Origin: Pseudomonadota bacterium
GTDB lineage: Bacteria > Pseudomonadota > Gammaproteobacteria > Burkholderiales > Burkholderiaceae_B
NCBI GenBank assembly: GCA_023427945.1
Contig: JAEYZR010000064.1
Coordinates: 1-7,641 of the forward strand
Length of the DNA: 7,641 nucleotides
Direction: 5' to 3'
In this document: positions 1 through 5,290 of the stretch, piece after piece
How the letters are laid out: each line of letters starts with the position of its first letter
Numbering within the stretch: position 1 is the stretch's first letter
Program-made: the position numbers and the translations under genes
The notes under the pieces: model-generated
What the model was told of the DNA's origin: nothing
The model's database searches: none
The model's input: the letters and a program-made list of their open reading frames with translations, nothing else

Positions 1-1
1 T

Positions 2-994
2 GCCATCACACCCCAGCCGCCCACGCAAACCCACACGACTCGCGCAGCGAAGACGACTAAAGCAAAGAAGCCAGCAGAAACAACGGAAGCCACAAATACC
101 ACCAAAGCCACCAAAGCATCTAAAGCATCCTCTGGGCGATTGACCAATCCCGACCGTGTCATCGACCCCAGTACCGGCCTGACCAAGCTGGATATCGCGC
201 AGTACTACGCCGATGCGGGGTCGTTGCTCTTGCCGCATCTTGCCGGTCGACCCGTCTCGTTTCTGCGGGCGCCGCAAGGCGTGCAGGGGCCGATGTTCTT
301 CCAGAAGCATCTGGAGCACGACATGCCCGGCGTAAAGGACCTGCCGCGATCGCTGGATCCTGGCCATCCTGCCCTGGTCGAGGTGCCCACCATGCAGGCC
401 ATCCTGTCGGCAGCGCAGATGAACGTGGTGGAGTTCCACACCTGGAACGCGGTGAAGACGAATATTTCCAAACCGGACCGCATGACTTTCGACCTGGACC
501 CTGGCGAAGGGGTGGCCTGGAAGCGTGTCCAGGATGCCGCCAGACTTCTGCGTGTCATGTTGCAGGAGCTGTCTCTGGAACCCTTGCTCAAGACCAGTGG
601 CGGCAAAGGACTGCATGTCGTGGTGCCGCTGCGCCGGCAGCACGACTGGGATACGGTGAAATCCCTGTCACAAGCCATCGTCGTGCACCTCGCCCAGACG
701 ATTCCAAAGATCTTCGTCAGCAAAAGCGGCCCGAAGAATCGGATTGGCAAAGTGTTCGTGGATTATCTGCGCAATGGTTTTGGCGCCACGACAGTGGCGG
801 CGTGGTCGGCGCGGGCACGTCCCGGCATGGGTGTATCGGTGCCGGTTCAGTGGGAAGAACTCGACGATATCCAGTCAGGTGCCCAGTGGAACATCGCGAA
901 CATCTCGGATCGCCTGGACATCGGCAATCGGCCCTGGAAGCAGGCCAGGCCGCAGTCCTTGAAAGATGCCCTGACCTGGATGAATCAGGAATAG
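2..994 (+). CDS. ligD: DNA ligase D, C-terminal polymerase domain (5' end outside window)
   Basis: This is the 3' part of ligD, the multifunctional ligase of bacterial non-homologous end joining, which works with Ku to fill and seal double-strand breaks. The frame is open from the window's left edge (330 codons visible). The TTG at 140 is therefore an internal Leu codon, not a start. About 45 residues of Lys/Thr/Ala-rich linker come first, then a complete archaeo-eukaryotic primase-like POL domain starting near LTNPDRVIDP. Visible motifs are RAPQG with FFQKH, the metal-binding pair in FDLDPG (Asp codons 491-493 and 497-499), SGGKGLHVVVPL (His at 614-616), and the third acidic residue in FVDYLRN (761-763), followed by GATTVAAWSARARPG. 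The order fits the Pseudomonas/Burkholderia type, in which phosphoesterase and ligase domains precede POL; those two lie outside the window. All three catalytic Asp are present, so the polymerase should be active. The stop is TAG at 992-994. Confidence 0.93.
   Translation, partial: AITPQPPTQTHTTRAAKTTKAKKPAETTEATNTTKATKASKASSGRLTNPDRVIDPSTGLTKLDIAQYYADAGSLLLPHLAGRPVSFLRAPQGVQGPMFFQKHLEHDMPGVKDLPRSLDPGHPALVEVPTMQAILSAAQMNVVEFHTWNAVKTNISKPDRMTFDLDPGEGVAWKRVQDAARLLRVMLQELSLEPLLKTSGGKGLHVVVPLRRQHDWDTVKSLSQAIVVHLAQTIPKIFVSKSGPKNRIGKVFVDYLRNGFGATTVAAWSARARPGMGVSVPVQWEELDDIQSGAQWNIANISDRLDIGNRPWKQARPQSLKDALTWMNQE
101..127 (+). repeat. Three 9-bp tandem repeats encoding Thr/Ser-Lys-Ala in the LigD linker
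   Basis: ACCAAAGCC, ACCAAAGCA and TCTAAAGCA lie head to tail in the ligD frame and encode TKA-TKA-SKA. They form the end of a longer low-complexity Lys/Thr/Ala stretch (positions 2-133) that resembles histone H1-like tails. The repeats sit in the inter-domain linker just before the polymerase domain, so copy number could vary without breaking the frame. A DNA-binding or spacing role for the basic tail is inference. Confidence 0.75.
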
Positions 995-1087
995 GCGGCG
1001 ATGAGCAAAGATCAGTGATTCAGCGCATCATCAGCCAAAAGTTTCATGAGTGGAACAGTCTGTCCTGTGTTTGAGCGCTGCAATTGC

Positions 1088-1116
1088 TTGGCGCAGCGCC
1101 CGTGTCCACCTAGAAT
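1088..1116 (+). promoter_or_regulatory. Sigma70-type promoter candidate for the nitroreductase-family gene
   Basis: TTGGCG (1088-1093) and TAGAAT (1111-1116) are separated by 17 bp, matching the -35 consensus at 4 of 6 bases and the -10 consensus at 5 of 6. Transcription would begin near 1123, about 38 nt before the ATG at 1161. It lies between the ligD stop and the gene, which suggests the gene is transcribed independently of ligD. Confidence 0.5.
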
Positions 1117-1148
1117 CCCTGATGTTGAAATTCCATTTCTCACGATTC

Positions 1149-1154
1149 GAAGGA
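1149..1154 (+). promoter_or_regulatory. Shine-Dalgarno GAAGGA that fixes the start at 1161
   Basis: GAAGGA lies 6 nt before ATG 1161. The same frame is open upstream to an ATG at 1050, but that codon has no comparable site and its extension does not look like family sequence, so 1161 is preferred. Confidence 0.7.
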
Positions 1155-1160
1155 CACCTC

Positions 1161-1760
1161 ATGAACAACGCATTCCTCGAAAAACTCAAGGTTCGCCGCA
1201 CCCAATATGCGCTGGGCCGTGACGTGGCGCTTTCCAAGGAAGCGCTCACATCGATCATTCAGGAAGCGATCAAGCACAGCCCGTCTTCTTTCAACTCGCA
1301 GAGTTCGCGTGCCCTGGTGCTGTTCGGTGAGCAAAGCCAGAAACTGTGGACCCTGGCCGTCGAGGAAGTGCGCAAGGTTGCGCCCGCGGAAGGATTCGAG
1401 AAGACCGAAGCCAAGCTGATGAGCTTTGCCGCCGGTGTTGGCACCGTGCTGTTCTTCGAAGATCAGGACACAGTTCGCAGTCTGCAGGAGCAGTTTGCCC
1501 TGTATGCCGACAACTTTCCGGTCTGGTCCGAACAATCCAGTGGTATGGCGCAACTGGCTGTCTGGGCTGCGCTGGCCAATGCCGATGTGGGCGCCAGCCT
1601 GCAGCACTACAACCCCCTGATCGACGCCGTGGTGGCCAGTGAATGGAACATCCCGGCTTCATGGAAGCTGCGTGCGCAGATGCCCTTTGGCTCCAATGGC
1701 GCACCCTTTGGTGAGAAGGCGTTCATGTCCGACGAGGAACGCTTCCGCGTGGTGGGTTAA
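1161..1760 (+). CDS. Nitroreductase-family FMN oxidoreductase (Frm2/COG3560-like)
   Basis: This 199-aa protein matches the small nitroreductase-like flavoproteins typified by yeast Frm2/Hbn1 and Lactococcus CinD. These are cytoplasmic FMN enzymes that reduce nitroaromatics or quinones with NAD(P)H and are often linked to oxidative or metal stress. Supporting sequence: the N-terminal VRRTQYALG (residues 11-19, with Arg for the FMN phosphate), the subgroup signature HSPSSFNSQSSR (39-50), then LVLFGEQ and KLW, an internal FFEDQDTV segment, the hydrophobic helix MAQLAVWAALA, and GASLQHYNPLID (144-155). The length is normal for the subgroup and there is no signal peptide. It has its own promoter candidate and a clear Shine-Dalgarno. 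Its TAA stop (1758-1760) overlaps the stop of the convergent sulP gene. The physiological substrate cannot be read from sequence; the family call is secure. Confidence 0.9.
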   Translation: MNNAFLEKLKVRRTQYALGRDVALSKEALTSIIQEAIKHSPSSFNSQSSRALVLFGEQSQKLWTLAVEEVRKVAPAEGFEKTEAKLMSFAAGVGTVLFFEDQDTVRSLQEQFALYADNFPVWSEQSSGMAQLAVWAALANADVGASLQHYNPLIDAVVASEWNIPASWKLRAQMPFGSNGAPFGEKAFMSDEERFRVVG

Positions 1761-3463
1761 GGCTTTTCCTGCTTTTCCGATTCGTGGGCCGGGCTTGGGC
1801 CCGTGCCCACGCCCAGCGCCTGCAGCGCGAATGCATCGGTCCGGTAAACATGCAGGGCGGGATGGCTTGAAACCCCTTGAGCCTTCTCCAGCATGTTTTC
1901 CACGGGCCGCTTCATGCCCACCAGATGCAGTTCTCGGCCTTGAGATGCCAGGCTGGACAACAGCCTGATGAGGCATTCGATTCCGGTCGCATCGATCCGG
2001 TTGATGGACTGGGCAAACAGCGCCACGTGTTTGATGTCGGGCCGGTCTGCCAGATGGTCGGTGACAAAACGTTCGAACGCTCCGCTGGATGAGAATTCAA
2101 GGCCAGCATCCATGCGCAGGGCCAGCAGGCCCGGCGCCAGAGCAGGCAATTGCCATAACCATCTATCGCGCAGGCTGCCGTCGGCATGCAGACCGACCTC
2201 GATGATCCGGGGATGCAGGCGATGATAAAGAAAGTGCAGCAGGCTGAGCGTCAGCCCGACCAGAACGCCCCAGTACAGCCGCGGAGCGCTGACCAGGGTG
2301 ACCATGAAGGTAATCCCCGCAATGACGGCCTCGACCCGGGTGAGTCGCCACAGATTGCGAAAACCGGCGGGCTTGAGCAGTCCATAAGTGGCCGCGACGA
2401 CGACCGCGGCCAGCACCGATTTCGGTACGGGGCGCAAGAGCCCCATGCCGAACAGCAGAACCGCCAGCACCACCACCACCGAGAAGATCGTGGCCCAACC
2501 TGTTCGGGCGCCGGCATACAGGTTCAGCGCCGAGCGTGAAAATGACGAGCTCGTGGGAAATGCCCCGCACAATGCCGAGCTCACTTTGGCCAGCCCCTGG
2601 CCGAGCAGATCCTGGTTCTGATTCCATCGCCTGCCGGCATCCTGGCTATCGATCTTGGCGCTGGCGGCCGTTTCCAGGAAGCTGACCAGCGTGATCACCA
2701 GCACGGGCAGCACCAGGCTGGACAAGGTGCTCCAGGGCAGGAGCGTGGGCAACTGCAAGGTCGGCATGCCTGATTGCAGAACCCCGACGACCTCGCCGCC
2801 GTGCCCTTCCACGTTCAGCAATGTGCTGGCCAGCGAAGCGCCAATCACGATGATCACGACAGTGGGCAGGCGCGGCACCCAGCGCTTGGCCGCCAGCATC
2901 AGTGCCAGCGAGACCAGGCCGAAGCCGGCCGTCAGGACATTCATGCTTCCCGGGGCTTCCCATAGCGTGGCCAGACCACCGCTGTAGCCCAGCAGGGCAG
3001 GTACCTGTGAAAGCAGAATCAGGATGGCGGCCGCCTGAGTGAACGCCATGAGTACCGGTGAACTGACGACGCTGACCAGCCACCCGAAGCTCAGCCATCC
3101 CAGCGCGATCTGAAGCAGGCCCGACAGCAGGGCCAGCCACATGGCCAGATTGATCCACTCCGGACTGCCCGGTTCGGCCATGCCTGTAAGCGAAGATGCG
3201 ACCAGCAGACAGGTCAGGGCCGTGGGGCCTACTGAGAGGCGGGTGGAAGATCCCCACAGCACCGCCACCAGCGCGGGCAGCAAGGACGCATAGATTCCGG
3301 TGATCAGGGGCATGCCTGCCAGCGCAGCGTAGGCCACACCTTGCGGGATGACCATCAGACCAATGGTCAAACCGGCAGAGAACTCGCCTCGCAACAGACC
3401 AGGTGTCGGGCGGGACCACGACAAAAACGGAAAGAGTCGTCGCAAGAGTCGGGAAGTGGGCAT
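1757..3463 (-). CDS. SulP/SLC26-family anion transporter with STAS domain
   Basis: A 568-aa inner-membrane transporter of the SulP (SLC26) family, whose members carry sulfate, bicarbonate, dicarboxylates or other anions, usually with Na+ or H+. Residues about 25-415 form the hydrophobic transport core, with the family signature around VIPQGVAYAALAGMPLITG (38-56), SVGPTAL (77-83) and TSSSFSRSALNLYAGART (304-321). Residues about 435-550 form a cytoplasmic STAS domain containing INRIDATGIECLIRLL (487-502), with Thr493 where STAS proteins keep a Ser/Thr. The C-terminus ends in a short polar tail. An in-frame TGA lies three codons upstream of ATG 3463, so the protein cannot start further out, yet no Shine-Dalgarno is visible. 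The gene is convergent with the nitroreductase gene and divergent from the KaiC-like operon. Length and domain order are normal. The substrate is not resolvable: sulfate is the default annotation, but bicarbonate or C4-dicarboxylate transport is equally possible. Confidence 0.93.
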   Translation of the reverse strand: MPTSRLLRRLFPFLSWSRPTPGLLRGEFSAGLTIGLMVIPQGVAYAALAGMPLITGIYASLLPALVAVLWGSSTRLSVGPTALTCLLVASSLTGMAEPGSPEWINLAMWLALLSGLLQIALGWLSFGWLVSVVSSPVLMAFTQAAAILILLSQVPALLGYSGGLATLWEAPGSMNVLTAGFGLVSLALMLAAKRWVPRLPTVVIIVIGASLASTLLNVEGHGGEVVGVLQSGMPTLQLPTLLPWSTLSSLVLPVLVITLVSFLETAASAKIDSQDAGRRWNQNQDLLGQGLAKVSSALCGAFPTSSSFSRSALNLYAGARTGWATIFSVVVVLAVLLFGMGLLRPVPKSVLAAVVVAATYGLLKPAGFRNLWRLTRVEAVIAGITFMVTLVSAPRLYWGVLVGLTLSLLHFLYHRLHPRIIEVGLHADGSLRDRWLWQLPALAPGLLALRMDAGLEFSSSGAFERFVTDHLADRPDIKHVALFAQSINRIDATGIECLIRLLSSLASQGRELHLVGMKRPVENMLEKAQGVSSHPALHVYRTDAFALQALGVGTGPSPAHESEKQEKP

Positions 3464-3468
3464 GCCGA

Positions 3469-3497
3469 ATCATAGCGTGCGGCACGATTCTTGTTGA
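3469..3497 (-). promoter_or_regulatory. Possible promoter giving a leaderless sulP transcript
   Basis: Read on the minus strand, TCAACA (3497-3492) and TATGAT (3474-3469) are 17 bp apart. The -10 box matches 5 of 6 consensus bases, while the -35 box matches 4 of 6 but lacks TTG. The -10 ends 5 nt before the sulP ATG, so transcription would begin at or next to the start codon. This fits the absence of a Shine-Dalgarno. It is a weak, single-site inference. Confidence 0.25.
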
Positions 3498-3542
3498 GAG
3501 GCACTGACTGATCGCCCCCCTGTCTTGCCCCTGGAGAAATCT

Positions 3543-3635
3543 ATGACCATCAAAACGCTGAAAGAAGAAAAGGCGACTGACCTCAAATTGTCCAGGCTGG
3601 CAGCGATCCAGAATCCGCTGGCCGCTGCAAAATAA
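3543..3635 (+). CDS. Candidate 30-aa small protein or leader peptide
   Basis: ATG 3543 to TAA 3633-3635 encodes 30 residues, beginning MTIKTLKEEKATDLKLSR and ending NPLAAAK. A clear GGAGA (3533-3537) lies 5 nt before the ATG, better than the site of either flanking large gene. The first two-thirds are charged and probably helical (K/E/D with spaced Leu/Ile), and the rest is Ala-rich. There is no signal peptide or membrane segment. I do not recognise a family. It lies upstream of the KaiC-like gene on the same strand, and a hairpin starts 8 nt after its stop. It could therefore be an independent small protein, a leader peptide for the operon, or a chance ORF. Coding status rests on the ribosome-binding site and composition only. 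Confidence 0.4.
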   Translation: MTIKTLKEEKATDLKLSRLAAIQNPLAAAK

Positions 3636-3643
3636 GCGGGATA

Positions 3644-3686
3644 CCGCCGCCTGGTTTCAATTTGTAATGGGCAAACAGGACGGCGG
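3644..3686 (+). repeat. Bulged inverted repeat (hairpin) upstream of the KaiC-like gene
   Basis: CCGCCGCCTGGTTT (3644-3657) pairs with AAACAGGACGGCGG (3673-3686). The stem has 6 + 4 + 3 base pairs with single-base bulges at A3680 and G3654, around a 15-nt A/T-richer loop. No T-run follows on either strand, so it does not read as a Rho-independent terminator. It could stabilise an mRNA end, form a leader structure, or be a protein-binding site. The pairing is direct from sequence; the role is unknown. Confidence 0.55.
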
Positions 3687-3717
3687 CGCCTGGCGCTTCT
3701 CGCGCTGGCCGTTCCCC

Positions 3718-3757
3718 TATAAGATTCGCACACCGTCGAACAGTGCACCTTTATAAG
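3718..3757 (+). promoter_or_regulatory. Two TATAAG -10-like boxes ahead of the KaiC-like operon
   Basis: TATAAG occurs at 3718-3723 and again at 3752-3757, 34 bp apart, each matching 5 of 6 bases of the -10 consensus. Neither has a convincing TTGACA-like hexamer 16-18 bp upstream. They are the most A/T-rich points in the leader and the best start-site candidates for the operon, but activator dependence or another sigma factor would be needed. Weak evidence. Confidence 0.22.
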
Positions 3758-3780
3758 CTGCCAGGAGCGCGGCATTTTTC

Positions 3781-3788
3781 AGGAAGAG
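3781..3788 (+). promoter_or_regulatory. Shine-Dalgarno AGGAAGAG that fixes the KaiC-like start at 3791
   Basis: The AGGA core (3781-3784) lies 6 nt before ATG 3791. The frame is open upstream to a GTG at 3743, but that codon has no site and the extra 16 residues do not resemble KaiC. From 3791 the protein begins directly before the first P-loop domain, as expected. Confidence 0.65.
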
Positions 3789-3790
3789 TG

Positions 3791-5290
3791 ATGACCCCTG
3801 TTTTCCAAACGATCTCTTCCGGCAATGAGGGGCTGGATGATGTCCTGAAGGGTGGCCTGCCCGCAAACCGCCTCTATCTCGTCGAAGGTACGCCCGGCGC
3901 CGGCAAGACCACGCTTGCGCTTGAGTTTCTTCGCGAAGCGGTGCGCATCGGTGAGAAAGCCTTGTATGTGACGCTGTCGGAGACGGCCGAGGAGCTTTCG
4001 GCGGTCGCTCATTCGCATGGCTGGAACCTGGACGAGTTCGCCGTGCTGGAACTGAGCACCGTTGAAAATCTGTTGGGCGAACAGCGCGAACAGTCGATCC
4101 TGCATCCCTGGGAGATGGAGCTCAGCCAGACGGTTGCCTTGATCAAGGCTGAAGTCGAACGGGTACAGCCTACGCGGGTGGTGCTCGACAGTCTGTCGGA
4201 GATGCGGCTCCTGGCTCAGGATCCGCTTCGTTATCGCCGTCAGGTGCTGGCGCTCAAACAGTATTTTTCGGGGCGCGCGACCACGGTCCTGATGGTGGAC
4301 GATATGTCTGCCTCGGCCCACGGCCACGACGACCACTTGCACAGTCTGTGCCACGGGGTCATCACCTTGCACAGGCTGACCCTGGATTTCGGCGCGGCCC
4401 GACGACGCTTGCAAGTGCAGAAACTGCGTGGCGTGGATTTCGTGGCGGGGTATCACGACTTCGTGATCCGCAAAGGGGGCCTGGAAATCTTTCCCCGGCT
4501 GATCGCCTCCAACCATGAAATGGAATTCGTGGCCGAGAACGTCTCCAGCGGCCTGCCAGAGTTGGACGCCATGCTGTCGGGAGGCCCTCTGCGGGGAACC
4601 TGCATGTTGATTGCCGGTCCTGCCGGTACCGGCAAGACGACGATTGCCTTGCAATACATTTTCGAGGCGTGCAAGCGGGGTGAGCCCTGCACGCTGTATG
4701 AGTTCGACGAGCGCATCGGAACGCTGCTCTCGCGTGCCGAGGCGTTCGGCATGAATCTCAGGCAATTTCTGGAAAACGGGTGCCTGCTGATCGAGCAGAT
4801 CAATCCGGCGGAGGTTTCTCCAGGCGAGTTTGCCCATCGGGTGCGCCAGCAGGTGGCACAGCGCGGTGCGCGCCTGATCGCGCTGGACAGTCTGAACGGC
4901 TATCTGGCCGCGATGGCTCAGGAACAGCAACTGATCCTCCAGATGCATGAGGTGCTGTCCTATCTGAGCCATCAAGGGGTGCTGACCCTGCTGATCAACC
5001 CCCAACGAGGCATGTTGCCCACTACCGATGACGACCTCAATGTTTCCTATATTGCGGATTCGGTGGTGCTCTTGCGTTTCTTTGAAACCGAAGGCCGCAT
5101 ACGCAAGGCCATCTCTGTGGTGAAGAATCGCTCTGGCGGGCACGAGGACACGATCCGCGAGTTCCGGGTGGATTCAAAAGGGCCGCGGGTGGGCACGAAA
5201 CTGGCCGATTTCCAACGTGTGTTGACGGGTACCCCGCAGTACGTCGGGCGCTCACAGCCTTTGCTGGAAGATCGTCAGAATGACACATAG
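3791..5290 (+). CDS. KaiC-like tandem P-loop (RecA-fold) ATPase
   Basis: This 499-aa cytoplasmic protein has two KaiC/RecA-fold ATPase domains, the arrangement of the cyanobacterial clock protein KaiC. Domain 1 (about 6-235) has Walker A GTPGAGKTT (33-41) and Walker B RVVLDS (129-134). Domain 2 (about 248-480) has Walker A GPAGTGKTT (276-284) and Walker B LIALDS (362-367), then AISVVKNRSGGHEDTIREF (440-458), closely following the KaiC C-terminal domain. By eye-alignment to KaiC, the acidic pair of domain 1 is Ser63-Glu64 and that of domain 2 is Asp306-Glu307. The autophosphorylation pair Ser431/Thr432 corresponds to Ser419/Tyr420. The KaiC tail that binds KaiA is not recognisable. No kaiA or kaiB is in the window. 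The gene overlaps the kinase gene by 11 bp. Proteobacterial KaiC homologues are common and their role is mostly unknown, so ATP-dependent oligomeric signalling with the kinase is inference and clock function is not claimed. Confidence 0.9.
   Translation: MTPVFQTISSGNEGLDDVLKGGLPANRLYLVEGTPGAGKTTLALEFLREAVRIGEKALYVTLSETAEELSAVAHSHGWNLDEFAVLELSTVENLLGEQREQSILHPWEMELSQTVALIKAEVERVQPTRVVLDSLSEMRLLAQDPLRYRRQVLALKQYFSGRATTVLMVDDMSASAHGHDDHLHSLCHGVITLHRLTLDFGAARRRLQVQKLRGVDFVAGYHDFVIRKGGLEIFPRLIASNHEMEFVAENVSSGLPELDAMLSGGPLRGTCMLIAGPAGTGKTTIALQYIFEACKRGEPCTLYEFDERIGTLLSRAEAFGMNLRQFLENGCLLIEQINPAEVSPGEFAHRVRQQVAQRGARLIALDSLNGYLAAMAQEQQLILQMHEVLSYLSHQGVLTLLINPQRGMLPTTDDDLNVSYIADSVVLLRFFETEGRIRKAISVVKNRSGGHEDTIREFRVDSKGPRVGTKLADFQRVLTGTPQYVGRSQPLLEDRQNDT

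Larger units (their letters stand above)
3464..3790. other. 327-bp divergent intergenic region between sulP and the KaiC-like gene
   Basis: This spacer carries no large convincing gene. A minus-strand frame open from 3775 to 3470 looks like chance translation (Arg/Ser-rich, no family sequence). It holds a candidate 30-codon plus-strand ORF with a ribosome-binding site, a long bulged hairpin directly after it, and two TATAAG hexamers before the KaiC-like gene. Start signals for both divergent transcripts must lie here. I see no palindromic operator strong enough to report. Confidence 0.7.

Noticed and set aside
1050..1160. N-terminal extension of the nitroreductase-family gene from ATG 1050
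   Set aside because: The Shine-Dalgarno and promoter candidate place the start at 1161; the promoter would lie inside the extension.
3691..3706. Sigma54-like sequence TGGCGC...GCGCT upstream of the KaiC-like gene
   Set aside because: The invariant GG and GC are correctly spaced, but the TT of the -12 element is replaced by GC and the background is GC-rich, so a chance match is likely.
3667..3756. 29-codon plus-strand ORF beginning MGKQDGGAWRF
   Set aside because: No Shine-Dalgarno, and its ATG lies in the loop of the hairpin. Much weaker than the ORF at 3543.
3470..3775. 101-codon minus-strand open frame covering the divergent region
   Set aside because: Arg/Ser-rich chance-like sequence without a ribosome-binding site or family resemblance; its end overlaps the sulP promoter area.
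3779..5143. 454-codon minus-strand open frame
   Set aside because: It lies fully antisense to the KaiC-like gene, and its His/Gln/Arg-rich translation has no family motif. Long antisense frames are expected in GC-rich coding DNA.
3791..5290. Calling the KaiC-like gene a true circadian clock component
   Set aside because: No kaiA or kaiB, the Thr432 equivalent is missing, and no KaiA-binding tail is recognisable; only the fold and motifs are supported.
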